From NCBI GenBank assembly GCA_963790095.1, contig CAWBNO010000012.1, positions 186,001 through 250,000 on the forward strand: a DNA stretch of 64,000 bases, written 5' to 3'. Under the pieces are notes generated by a model. The model had not been told where the DNA came from. It made no database searches and worked only from the letters and a program-made list of their open reading frames with translations. The translations under genes and the position numbers were made by a program. Below are positions 18,372 through 26,587 of this stretch, piece by piece. This stretch comes from JAAXQD01 sp963790095. GTDB taxonomy: Bacteria > Desulfobacterota > Desulfobacteria > Desulfobacterales > UBA11574. How positions within the stretch are numbered: position 1 is the stretch's first letter; each line of letters begins with the position of its first letter.

Positions 18372-18746
18372 TCAATGGAGTGACAGCAAATAAGACCTGA
18401 GATTTGCCTTCTTGCCCTCCAGGCCGATTTTCCTTTGGATATTTTTTTTGTGGGTGTCGACGGTTCTTGGGGATATATTCATGATTTTTGCTATTTTTTT
18501 GCTGGTATTCCCGTGCTTTGTCATGTTCGCAATCTGAATTTCTGTGGGGGTCAGGTTTAAATATACCAGTGACAATTTTCGGGTAAACGGAGAGATGATT
18601 TCGTAGAGCGCAAGACTCATCTCCTGTCTTGCTGAATCTTCAATATTCGAAGTGGTCAGGCTGTAGGTGCTTTGAAGCAATATGGCCGAGAATATTACGA
18701 CGATTATTCCAATAAAGAGGATCAATTTTGATTTTATACTCTTCAT
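18372..18746 (-). CDS. membrane-anchored LuxR-type regulator lacking its sensor domain
   Basis: 124 residues. Residues 1-28 form a transmembrane helix (KSKLILFIGIIVVIFSAILL). After only about 25 residues comes ISPFTRKLSLVYLNLTPTEIQIANMTKHGNTSKKIAKIMNISPRTVDTHKKNIQRKIGL, the helix-turn-helix of LuxR/FixJ regulators as found at the C-terminus of long PAS-LuxR proteins in deltaproteobacteria. The usual PAS and coiled-coil middle is missing. It may be an internal-deletion remnant or a minimal membrane-bound regulator. AT-rich neighbourhood; no partner gene adjacent. Confidence 0.65.
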   Translation of the reverse strand: MKSIKSKLILFIGIIVVIFSAILLQSTYSLTTSNIEDSARQEMSLALYEIISPFTRKLSLVYLNLTPTEIQIANMTKHGNTSKKIAKIMNISPRTVDTHKKNIQRKIGLEGKKANLRSYLLSLH

Positions 18747-19354
18747 GTTTCACCTTAAATTTAAAATTAAAATTGGTTTTTCTCCCAATTCATTGCGAGA
18801 AAGCGTTTTAGGATCACCATATCCTTTGGAGATAATTCTAACTTTAAAGAGCGGACGAACTGCAACAGCGAGCTTCGATTTTTTATGAGGACTCCGGATT
18901 AAAAATGTTTTTACGTGATGCCTCTATTTAACATCAGGGCTTTTATGAGCAGGGCCTTAAACTGTTCGAAGATATCCTTTTTGAAAAATCGGGATAAAAA
19001 AATATTACATTATTTTTTAAAAAATGATAACAAAAGTCTTCGAGTCGCTGTTAAGAAATTTGTTTTGATTCGGACCCCGTCGGATTCGGTTGCTTTTTTT
19101 CCGCAGGGTTCCGGGGATATTCGGATAGTCATTGGGTGGCGGCAACGTCTAACGCTTCAGACGATGAGGTGATTTGTCCCCTCTTTTTTTACCGCCGTTT
19201 ACGTTGGAGCTTGGGCAATATTTTTTTTGGTACGATAACCAAAAAATAACAAACTGTAAAGATATTATAGCACATCATCAAAAACCTCTGTTGTGTGGCT
19301 TCACAACAGTTGAGGCCGCCGCCTGGGAAGGGGTGTGTAAAAGGAGGAAATAAA
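18747..19354. other. intergenic stretch without a clear gene
   Basis: Short open frames occur but have no ribosome-binding site or recognisable domain. At about 19287-19319 TGTTGTG and CACAACA form a 7-bp hairpin, extended by CCTC/GAGG, just before the ferritin-like gene. It could be a leader or terminator structure. Confidence 0.4.
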
Positions 19355-19852
19355 ATGGCCCTTATGTTTAATTCAGATGAGATTCTTGAAATGGCGATTC
19401 GCATCGAGGCCAACGGGTCCGCCTTTTATCGAAAGGCTGCGGGCATGCAGTCCGATGCCGAAAACAAAAAGTTCCTGGAAGGTCTGGCCGCCATGGAAGA
19501 TCGGCATCAGAAAACATTTGCCGAGATGCGCAAAACATTGACCGAAGCGGACAAGGGCGGGAAGGTGTTCGATCCGTATAACGAGGAGTCCCAATACCTC
19601 GCTTCCATGGCCGACACCCTCGGGGGCGAAGGCAGTCCGACAGTGGCAGATGCGCTCACCGGCAATGAAACCCTCGAGGATATACTCAGAACCGCCTTGG
19701 GACTCGAAAAGGACGCCATCCTGTTCTACCTGGGACTCAAGGACATGGTACCGGCCAGGTACGGCCAGGAGAAGATCGATGAGATAATCAGGGAAGAGAA
19801 GCGCCACGTGGCCCAGCTTGCGGGCCTGCTCAAGAAGGTAAAGGATGCATAG
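19355..19852 (+). CDS. ferritin-like/rubrerythrin-type diiron protein
   Basis: 165 residues from ATG 19355, chosen because AAAGGAGGAAATAAA lies directly upstream. It is a four-helix bundle with ferritin-like ligand spacing: Glu in MAIRIEANGSAFYRKAA, ExxH in MEDRHQKTF, Glu in LGLEKDAILFYLGLK and ExxH in IREEKRHVAQL. It has no C-terminal rubredoxin domain. Such erythrin-type proteins of anaerobes handle peroxide or store iron. Probably cytosolic and part of oxidative-stress defence. Confidence 0.85.
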   Translation: MALMFNSDEILEMAIRIEANGSAFYRKAAGMQSDAENKKFLEGLAAMEDRHQKTFAEMRKTLTEADKGGKVFDPYNEESQYLASMADTLGGEGSPTVADALTGNETLEDILRTALGLEKDAILFYLGLKDMVPARYGQEKIDEIIREEKRHVAQLAGLLKKVKDA

Positions 19853-19984
19853 CCCTGACCCCAGGACAGAATTTTATAGGGCCATAGGGGCTAAAAATCA
19901 GACCTGCTCGATGACATTTAACCGATCGATATTAAATGGATAAATCCCTTAATGCCGCCCGGTGCTCGCTCTTAGACACCGACA

Positions 19985-20188
19985 TCCGGTGAGGACGTCC
20001 CGATCTCCAATTTCGGCAGGTTCTGTGAAAAGCTAAAGGCAGAACGTAAGGGCAGGAGTCCTGCAACCGGGGATGAATTGATGCTTGAACCGAGGAAGGT
20101 TGTTATGTTTAGCTGTTCAGGAAAATTGAGGGATAGGATCAACCCCAAACAAGACGAAAGGTTCAACCGAAATGCTGTCAAAAATTAA
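19985..20188 (+). pseudogene. truncated IHF-alpha/HU-like gene
   Basis: The plus strand reads SGEDVPISNFGRFCEKLKAERKGRSPATGDELMLEPRKVVMFSCSGKLRDRIN, matching the C-terminal half of the intact ihfA at 39943-40227 (SGEDVLISNFGKFC, NPATGDDLMLEPRKVV). The N-terminal half and start are absent; similarity stops abruptly near 19982. A 16-residue extension runs to TAA 20186-20188 and overlaps the next gene's start. Best read as a partial duplication. Confidence 0.8.
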
Positions 20189-20621
20189 CAATGAGGTTCT
20201 ATCCCATGGGCCCGAAGCAGTTCTCCCACAGAATCTGAGCAAGAAATGGCTAAAGATACTACAAAAAATGGCAGAAGACTTCATAGGTTCTAATTATGAT
20301 CTTGATGAATGTAAGAAGCCGGAGGATATTGCGGATCCAATCCTATCCGTCTGTGTTTCAGAACTGTTAATATCCCAATATAAAGACAAAACCAATATGT
20401 CCATCGAGGAAGTGTTAGAAAAGATCACAATCTATTCCATATCGTTAATTATTGAGGCAGTGGACAGGGAGTCCAATATCGGTATAGATAAGCCCACACT
20501 TGAAGATATTTTTAATTGGGACAGAATTGTTAGAATGAAGAAGATGAATCCCGAGTTTGTTGAAGCGCTTGAAAAAGCATGTATCATGCAGATTCCGGAA
20601 CAAGCTTCTTCTAAAGAATGA
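20172..20621 (+). CDS. hypothetical protein
   Basis: 149 residues, acidic and largely helical, with no signal peptide or membrane segment. No motif recognised. ATG 20172 lies inside the tail of the ihfA remnant in another frame, with GAAAGG about 12 bases upstream. It is AT-rich compared with the metabolic regions and stands alone, with no operon partner. The open frame length and acidic composition support a real gene, but function is unknown. Confidence 0.55.
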   Translation: MLSKINNEVLSHGPEAVLPQNLSKKWLKILQKMAEDFIGSNYDLDECKKPEDIADPILSVCVSELLISQYKDKTNMSIEEVLEKITIYSISLIIEAVDRESNIGIDKPTLEDIFNWDRIVRMKKMNPEFVEALEKACIMQIPEQASSKE

Positions 20622-20701
20622 AGCTCACCGTATCCTAAAAAACAGAATTCTGAATAGACCCGCCGACATCTTCGATTTTGTATAAAGGACTAAATCAGCA
20701 A

Positions 20702-20737
20702 TAAAAAGCTCCTGGGGGAGGCGAATCCCCAAGAGCT
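20702..20737 (-). terminator. intrinsic terminator, minus strand
   Basis: Reading the minus strand, AGCTCTTGGGGA pairs with TCCCCCAGGAGCT and is followed by TTTTT at 20707-20703. It would end the candidate small RNA above. Confidence 0.75.
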
Positions 20738-20777
20738 ATAGAGAAGGTATTGCATTATGTGGAACCCCACAATGCAA
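20702..20777 (-). ncRNA. candidate small RNA with two hairpins
   Basis: On the minus strand a consensus TTGACA (20810-20805) is followed after 17 bases by TTGAAT (20787-20782), predicting a start near 20775. The transcript would contain a hairpin with 7-bp TTGCATT/AATGCAA ends (20777-20750) and then the terminator below, giving about 75 bases. No ORF fits. This is prediction only. Confidence 0.35.
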
Positions 20778-20886
20778 ATTCATTCAATATCCGAAAATGT
20801 GATATGTCAATAGGTAGAATACCTCATTTTTGTGGGGAAATATCCCAAACCTATAATGAGCAACCCAGAGAGGCTTGCCCTGGAAA

Positions 20887-20937
20887 ATAAAAAGCCCCCA
20901 AGAACCGGCCATTGGCTCTCAGGGGCTACCATAAGGA
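20887..20937 (-). terminator. intrinsic terminator, minus strand
   Basis: Minus-strand AGCCCCTGAGAGCCAATGG...CTTGGGGGCT followed by TTTTTATTTT. The outer AGCCCC/GGGGCT stem is clear. It would end the transcript of the small peptide gene at 20960-21037. Confidence 0.75.
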
Positions 20938-20959
20938 GGCATTAAGGGAGGGGGAAACC

Positions 20960-21037
20960 TTACTCTAAGAAAAAAGCAATCAAACAGCAAGATCCCACCC
21001 AGATTACAGTGATCCCAAAAAGAATTAAATCTGTCAT
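20960..21037 (-). CDS. 25-residue membrane peptide
   Basis: Minus-strand ATG at 21037 encodes MTDLILFGITVIWVGSCCLI followed by AFFLE and a TAA stop. AAAGGTG lies 7 bases upstream as a good ribosome-binding site, and a terminator follows 23 bases after the stop. The peptide is one hydrophobic helix with a short acidic start and end, reminiscent of KdpF-like or other small membrane regulators. No neighbouring kdp genes are present. A short gene with all three signals in place is more than chance, but its role is unknown. Confidence 0.55.
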   Translation of the reverse strand: MTDLILFGITVIWVGSCCLIAFFLE

Positions 21038-21609
21038 AATATTCACCTTTGTATGAAATAATAGATGCAAAAACCATGCAAGATATTAAAGATATGAAAA
21101 ATGACAGAAATTCAATAAGTTAGATAAAATGCCTGGATTGTTGAGCAAAAGAATTTGACAATATTTGTCAAATATCCGACCAAAGTTTGACAGGGTTTCC
21201 AGATTTGATGAGCATTGAAGACGAAGAAAATATTGGGTAAAGGGGAAACTTTTTCTCACACAGATTCTCACACAGAATTTTATCTAATCATTCCAGCAAC
21301 CACCACCATGATATAATAGATAATTGTTTGAATTATTTCACAGTACTATGTAAATAATGTAATAGGTTTTATGTAATTTGCCTCTCAATTACATAGTTTT
21401 TTGATGGATTACCATACCTGATTTTTACCCAAAAATTACATAACCAACTGATATTCAATATTTTTCATTATAACCACTGGAATTGCATGTTTTTTGCATC
21501 AAAAGAATGGGTGGATAAGTTTATTCAAAGTATAAAAAGAACAAATCTCAACTTATTGTATAGAACAAAACTCGATTAACTCGACACAATAATAATTCAA
21601 CGATATACT
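21038..21609. other. AT-rich intergenic stretch
   Basis: No gene supported. A palindrome TTTGACA-ATATT-TGTCAAA at about 21154-21172 looks like an operator and lies upstream of the small peptide gene on the minus strand. The stretch 21300-21600 is very AT-rich and probably contains the promoter of the 21610 operon. Confidence 0.45.
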
Positions 21610-22401
21610 ATGAAATCAGCCTTAATCCTGATTGTTGCTGTGGTTCTTTGGTGGCTCCCATTGGGATGGGCTCAGGCTGCTGATTTAAAATATGTTAGAG
21701 CCGGGGAACATGGATCTTTTACAAGAGTTGTTTTTGAATTTCAAGGCATGGTTCGATCAGCGGCGCCTACCATAATAGGCAGAGGAAATTTTAACGTAAT
21801 TTTTTTCGATATGACCACAGCCTTACCCCGCCAGATATTGAACAAAACAACTAAAGGGATTCAATCCGTTGAACTTATTCAGGAAGAATCTCGTTTGACA
21901 GCCAACATCACGCTATCCTTTCCCTATTTTAAGCTAAAAACCTTTTCTCTTTCAAATCCCGACCGCTTTATCATTGACGCATACAGGATGTCTTCACCAC
22001 CAAAAACAAGTGCGTTGGAAGAATCATTGCAAGCAGAACCTTTAGATGATGCACCCGATATAGAGGAACCTCTGCAGGCTAAGTCCGATACAGAGGAACC
22101 TTTGCATGCTGAGCCCGATAAAGTTGTATTGAATGAGCTTGTGGGAACAGATCAGACGATTCAGACGAAAAAATCCTCAATAGACGGGAAGTACAATGTT
22201 CAGATATACCTATTGACCCTATTAAATATTCTCACACTTATTATCGTTGCATTGCTAAGTTTAAATCTATTGAGGAAAAGACCCAGGATTAATTCAGAGC
22301 GTCTTAGTGAGGAGTTAGAGTCTCTGGCGACAACTGATGAACGTGTTGCCACCATAGATGCTTTGATTAAAAAAAAATTGGAAAAACTTAATCAATCTTG
22401 A
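21610..22401 (+). CDS. exported or membrane-anchored protein with AMIN-like domain
   Basis: 263 residues. Signal peptide at 1-23 (ALILIVAVVLWWLPLGWAQAA). Residues about 26-125 fit the AMIN pattern: FTRVVFEFQG, NVIFFDM, LSFPYFKLKTFSLSNPDRFIIDAYR. AMIN domains bind peptidoglycan or secretin-type envelope parts. A Glu/Pro-rich linker with the repeat EEPLHAEPD or EEPLQAKSD follows, then a transmembrane helix (IYLLTLLNILTLIIVALLSLNLL) and a cytoplasmic helical tail. So it spans from cell wall to cytoplasm. First gene of the AT-rich operon ending near 28.2 kb. Confidence 0.7.
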   Translation: MKSALILIVAVVLWWLPLGWAQAADLKYVRAGEHGSFTRVVFEFQGMVRSAAPTIIGRGNFNVIFFDMTTALPRQILNKTTKGIQSVELIQEESRLTANITLSFPYFKLKTFSLSNPDRFIIDAYRMSSPPKTSALEESLQAEPLDDAPDIEEPLQAKSDTEEPLHAEPDKVVLNELVGTDQTIQTKKSSIDGKYNVQIYLLTLLNILTLIIVALLSLNLLRKRPRINSERLSEELESLATTDERVATIDALIKKKLEKLNQS

Positions 22402-22415
22402 CCGCTGGGGATAAT

Positions 22416-22727
22416 ATGAGTGAAGACATCCACACAGAAATCGTTATCGGCCTTTCAGACGAAGAAAAAGATGACCTTGAGGAAATGATAAAGACATTTA
22501 GAGAGGAACAATCTGAAGGACCGCCTATTTCAAGTATCGAAGATGTTCAGAAACAGATTGGATCCATTAGTGAAAACCTTGCCCAGCTTGGTGACATGTT
22601 GCTGAAATTCGATGAGAAAATGAAATCATTTTATGAAATAATTCATCTCTATTTTAAAAAAGACGAGATACTTAACCGGCGCATAGACGACATCATAAAA
22701 ATCATGAAAAGTCAAAGAAACCCTTAA
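22416..22727 (+). CDS. small acidic coiled-coil protein
   Basis: 103 residues from ATG 22416; a TTG at 22398 overlapping the previous stop is less likely. The protein is cytoplasmic, acidic and heptad-rich (EDVQKQIGSISENLAQLGDMLLKFDEKMKSF), with no recognised domain. It lies 14 bases after the AMIN-like gene and 14 bases before the PilZ gene, so it is clearly part of the operon and could be an adaptor between those proteins. Confidence 0.6.
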   Translation: MSEDIHTEIVIGLSDEEKDDLEEMIKTFREEQSEGPPISSIEDVQKQIGSISENLAQLGDMLLKFDEKMKSFYEIIHLYFKKDEILNRRIDDIIKIMKSQRNP

Positions 22728-22741
22728 TTGGGAGGTGAATA

Positions 22742-23911
22742 ATGAACGACCGGATCGACAAACAGAACAGCATCGTCAATCGCATTGTTGATGGCTCTGT
22801 CAAGATCGATTCAGTCGCAGAGTTTGAAAGCCTACTCAAAGCTTTTCCAAATAATCCGTGGCTCCATAGAGCTTTTGCCGACCTTTTGAAACGAGAAAAA
22901 TCGTTTTATGTTGCCGCCGATACATACAGGACATCCGCTGAACTTTTTATTGAAGCAGATATGACGTTGCAGTCTATTGTTTCCAAAATCCATGAATGGC
23001 GGATTTTTAAGCCTTCCTATCAGGAAAGGGAGACCTATTATTCAGCCCTTCAAAAATCCAAATCCAAAGAAACAGGGATTCAGCGCTTTTTCATAAAGAT
23101 GACGCATCCTGAAATCATCGCATTTATGAGTGAGTTGGTGCCCCGGCATTTTCCTCCGGGCAGCATAATGAAAAAATTCGGTGATGAAGAAAAGAACCTC
23201 TATTTTGTTGTGTCCGGTGCTTTGGAAGAAACTATCTACCATCGTACAGAAAAAGGCGGAAGGGTCCAAAAAAAAACAACGAAAAATTTGGTGGAAAACG
23301 ACTTTTTTGGTGAAATATATCCATTTGAGGAGGAAAACGTTTCCAGATCAACGATCGAAACAATTACTCGCGTTGAATTTGCAGAAATATCTAAATCAAG
23401 TTTGATGACGATTTGCAGAAAATATCCTAATGTTCAGCCTCTTGTCGAAAGACTGTACAAGAGCCGTTCGGAATCCGATGAAAAAGGATTATCAAGAACA
23501 GTTCGAAAAAGAGTCAGGTATCAACTTCCGACCCAGGTGAATCTTAAAATTTTTCCAGATGAACCAGACAAAGCTCCTTTAGATGTAGACGGATTTACAG
23601 AAGATATATCATTAGATGGGGCCCGTGTTGTTTTGAGTAAGGATTTCGAGTTCGGTCATTTGGACACCTTGGCTGGTAAAAATGTTAAAATTCGGATATT
23701 TTTACCGGCTGCATTTGTGAGTCTTTCTATTTTGGGCACGACTGCCTGGAGCAAATCGATTTCTCTCCCAGGAAAAACAACTGCAGTGGTGGGCATCCAA
23801 TTCAAAGATATGAACAATACGGATCGCAGGTTGTTGCAGAGCTACCATTATGGAACCGAAGGTGAGCAAAATCTGATCTGGAGCTTATGGGATTCGCTCA
23901 TGGAGAAATAG
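22742..23911 (+). CDS. cyclic-nucleotide-binding domain plus PilZ domain protein
   Basis: 389 residues, no membrane segment. Residues 1-105 are helical. Residues about 130-245 are a cNMP-binding (CRP-like) fold: FPPGSIMKKFGDEEKNLYFVVSGALEE, then NDFFGEIYPFEEENVSRSTIETITRVEFAEISKS. Residues about 258-375 are PilZ: RKRVRYQLP, DGFTEDISLDGARVVL and VGIQFKDM, giving a c-di-GMP-type RxxxR and D/NxSxxG pattern. It may combine two signals, perhaps cAMP-like and c-di-GMP, to steer the ATPases encoded next. GGGAGGTGAATA precedes the ATG. Confidence 0.8.
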   Translation: MNDRIDKQNSIVNRIVDGSVKIDSVAEFESLLKAFPNNPWLHRAFADLLKREKSFYVAADTYRTSAELFIEADMTLQSIVSKIHEWRIFKPSYQERETYYSALQKSKSKETGIQRFFIKMTHPEIIAFMSELVPRHFPPGSIMKKFGDEEKNLYFVVSGALEETIYHRTEKGGRVQKKTTKNLVENDFFGEIYPFEEENVSRSTIETITRVEFAEISKSSLMTICRKYPNVQPLVERLYKSRSESDEKGLSRTVRKRVRYQLPTQVNLKIFPDEPDKAPLDVDGFTEDISLDGARVVLSKDFEFGHLDTLAGKNVKIRIFLPAAFVSLSILGTTAWSKSISLPGKTTAVVGIQFKDMNNTDRRLLQSYHYGTEGEQNLIWSLWDSLMEK

Positions 23912-23941
23912 ATCTTATTTTTTATATTGACAAGGGGTCAA

Positions 23942-24871
23942 ATGAGAGAATGGCAGGACACTGAAATGGAATCAACCCCAACAATATGGGCTGTAGGCGG
24001 AGGAAAAGGTGGGGTTGGAAAGAGTGTCGTAAGTACGATCCTGGCCTTTTGGCTGGCCCGGAAGGGAAAACGGACTGTACTTATAGACGCCGATTTAGGA
24101 GGTGCCAACCTCCATACTCTTTTGGGGATCAAAAGTCCGCCTCGAACTCTAATTGATTTTATTAACAGAAAATTTGGGTCATTAGAAGAAATTTGTATCG
24201 ATACCGAGGCGAAAAACCTTCGCTTAATAAGTGGCTCCAGTGAAGTTCTTTCATTGGCGAATCCCCATTTTAGCCAAAAGGTAAAGCTCATCAATCACTT
24301 TACCAGATTGGATGCTGACTATGTGGTGATTGATCTTGGGGCTGGGACTTCTTTTAATGTTCTGGATTTCTTTCTTTCTGCCCATGAAAAAATTATGGTC
24401 CTTACTCCGGAGCCCACATCCATTCAGAATGCCTATATCTTTGTTCGTAATGCAGTTTACCGAAGGCTGAGCCGGCTTTCCAGTAAAAATCCATCCCTTC
24501 AAACCCTTGTAAAAATTGCCATGGATCCCAAAAATGAACTCCAAGTCCGAACAGTCAAAGAACTTTTACAGTTCATTCAGGAGTCAGGCGGAAAAGATGT
24601 AGCAGAGCCTATTGAAAAAGAGATCGGAGCAATACGGCCGGCAGTGATTACCAATATGGTCAGGGATAACAAAGAAAAAAATGCAGGTCGTATTGTTCAG
24701 ATTGTTGCTGAAAAGTATTTAATGATTCAATCCACAAATCTGGGCACCGTGTCTCATGATGGGCAGATTTTTTCAATGGTTTCCGATATGGTCTCTTTGT
24801 TAAAGCTGGACCAGTCAAGCCATGCTTTCACCAACATTAATGCAATTGTAACAAAGCTGTTGGGAGATTGA
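23942..24871 (+). CDS. MinD/ParA-family ATPase (FlhG-like), copy 1
   Basis: 309 residues from ATG 23942 with AAGGGG just upstream; a TTG at 23927 is an alternative. It has a deviant Walker A GGGKGGVGKSVVST near residue 18, switch I-like LIDADLGGANLHTLLGI near 48 and Walker B-type YVVIDLGAGTSFNVLDFF near 122. These proteins dimerise on ATP and set the position of envelope machines. It differs from chromosomal ParA by its closeness to FlhG, but no flagellar genes are in the window. It shares a layout with copy 2 at 25036. Confidence 0.85.
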   Translation: MREWQDTEMESTPTIWAVGGGKGGVGKSVVSTILAFWLARKGKRTVLIDADLGGANLHTLLGIKSPPRTLIDFINRKFGSLEEICIDTEAKNLRLISGSSEVLSLANPHFSQKVKLINHFTRLDADYVVIDLGAGTSFNVLDFFLSAHEKIMVLTPEPTSIQNAYIFVRNAVYRRLSRLSSKNPSLQTLVKIAMDPKNELQVRTVKELLQFIQESGGKDVAEPIEKEIGAIRPAVITNMVRDNKEKNAGRIVQIVAEKYLMIQSTNLGTVSHDGQIFSMVSDMVSLLKLDQSSHAFTNINAIVTKLLGD

Positions 24872-25035
24872 GGGCACACACTTCTCATTCCATACTTTTT
24901 TGGGGTGATCTCGAATATAATTAATATGCATTCATGGAGCATCCTCGAGTTAAAGGACAGTAAACCGATTCCTTGATATCGCATTGAATATAACATTTAT
25001 TGTGGCTCTCAATAAGAAAAGGAGAATAATTTCTA

Positions 25036-25992
25036 ATGCCGAAAATATATCCAATAGGCGGTGTAAAAGGGGGAGTTGGGAAAAGTTTTATCACTGCCAG
25101 CCTTGGGGCACTGTTTGCGAATCGGGGTAAAAAGGTTGTGTTGATTGATTTAGATTTGGGAGCCTCAAACCTCCATACCCTGTTGGGGATTAAAGACCCT
25201 CAAAACGGATTAGATGGCTTTCTGAATAAAACAGTGAAAAATCTTGAAAGTGTGGCTTTTCCCACAAATATCCCAAATCTTTTTTGTATTAACTCGTTGC
25301 ATTGTTCCATGGAAATTGCGAATCTGTTTTACGCTCAAAAGCTAAAAATAATAAACGCAATAAGAAACCTTCCTTTCGATTATATTTTACTGGACCTGGG
25401 GCCAGGGACAAATTTTAATACCCTTGATTTTTTCTTAACTTCCAACGAAGGAATTTTAGTATGTACTCCTGAACCCACAGCAATCGAAAATTCCTTTCGC
25501 TTTTTTAAGACCGTCTATTTTAGAAAATTGAAACAGGTTTTAAAAAGGCACGCTTTTGAATCGGCGATCAAGAGCACTTCTATCAATTCAAATAATCTGG
25601 CATTTAAACAACCTGATATCATAGAAAATATTTTAAAATTTTATCCCGATAAAGAAAAGATTCTAAGAAAAAAATTAAGTGAATTTAAAATCAAGTTTAT
25701 TTTTAATCAGTTTCGCCAAAATTTAGATTCGAGACTTGGCGATCAATTTGAAACCATATGTAATAGGCATTTCTATTCGCAATTTCAGTTCCTTGGAAAT
25801 GTCAGCTATGATTGGCGAGTTTATGATTCGGTTCTTTCCAGAAAACTTTATGTCAATAAATATCCTTATACACAACCATCCATCGATCTGAAAAAAATTG
25901 CAGACAAGATAACAAACAAAAGACCATCGGCATCATTGATATCAAGAACACAGCCGAAAGGTCTCAAATTATTTTCAAATATATTTTATTGA
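25036..25992 (+). CDS. MinD/ParA-family ATPase (FlhG-like), copy 2
   Basis: 318 residues. It has the same order of motifs as copy 1: GGVKGGVGKSFITAS, VVLIDLDLGASNLHTLLGI, YILLDLGPGTNFNTLDFF and VCTPEPTAIENSFRFF. It differs strongly elsewhere and is more Lys/Asn-rich, so the pair is an old duplication, not a recent one. Its AT content is higher than that of copy 1. AAAAGGAGAATAATTTCTA precedes the ATG. A 164-base gap separates it from copy 1. Confidence 0.83.
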   Translation: MPKIYPIGGVKGGVGKSFITASLGALFANRGKKVVLIDLDLGASNLHTLLGIKDPQNGLDGFLNKTVKNLESVAFPTNIPNLFCINSLHCSMEIANLFYAQKLKIINAIRNLPFDYILLDLGPGTNFNTLDFFLTSNEGILVCTPEPTAIENSFRFFKTVYFRKLKQVLKRHAFESAIKSTSINSNNLAFKQPDIIENILKFYPDKEKILRKKLSEFKIKFIFNQFRQNLDSRLGDQFETICNRHFYSQFQFLGNVSYDWRVYDSVLSRKLYVNKYPYTQPSIDLKKIADKITNKRPSASLISRTQPKGLKLFSNIFY

Positions 25993-26059
25993 AAATGAAA
26001 GAAATAAGAGCATCAGGATTCCTTTTTCTTTGAAATAACCGATAGAAAGGAGGGCAATC

Positions 26060-26374
26060 ATGTCAGAAATGAAGATAGGGTATAGTGGTAAATACCCATA
26101 TGTTGAAATTAACTTTTCCTTGAATGAGGAAGGGGAAGATTACAGCATTAAATTGCCCATGTCAAAAATGTGGTATAAAGACATCATTTACGAAATTGAA
26201 AAAGTTGCGGAAGAAGAAAAAAAGCAAGCAGAAAAACATTTGCACGAAGATAACAGAAAAATGATGACCCACTGCTTTGATATGTATTTAAAATTAATGG
26301 AAATTGGTAAAGAATTAAGAAGAGATGTTGAGATGAAATCTGAGGGTGTTGGATTGGGTGAAGAGTCTGGATGA
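26060..26374 (+). CDS. small charged hypothetical protein
   Basis: 104 residues with AAAGGAGGGCAATC ahead of the ATG. The N-terminal part is beta-like (MKIGYSGKYPYVEINFSLNEEG) and the C-terminal part is helical and highly charged (EIEKVAEEEKKQAEKHLHED). No family recognised. Its position between the MinD-like gene and the AAA ATPase suggests a role in the same system. Confidence 0.6.
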   Translation: MSEMKIGYSGKYPYVEINFSLNEEGEDYSIKLPMSKMWYKDIIYEIEKVAEEEKKQAEKHLHEDNRKMMTHCFDMYLKLMEIGKELRRDVEMKSEGVGLGEESG

Positions 26375-26587
26375 TTGTGGAAGTACTTTGTGATATAGGA
26401 CAGGACAGTCGAAAACACGAAAATTTCAAATATCAGGCTTGTAAACAACCGATATTATTATGTCCGGATGGTATAAATGCTACAGCATAATGCCCTGACT
26501 CATTCATGGTTTTGATCATATGTGATTCAAAGACTGTGCGGCAATGAATATCGCTGTGAGGGGTAGGAGTTTAAAAAGCAAAAAATA

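Noticed and set aside
18915..19172. 85-codon open frame
   Set aside because: No ribosome-binding site, no domain, and composition like non-coding sequence.
21154..21172. Palindrome as a replication origin element
   Set aside because: No dnaA, dnaN or DnaA-box cluster nearby; an operator is simpler.
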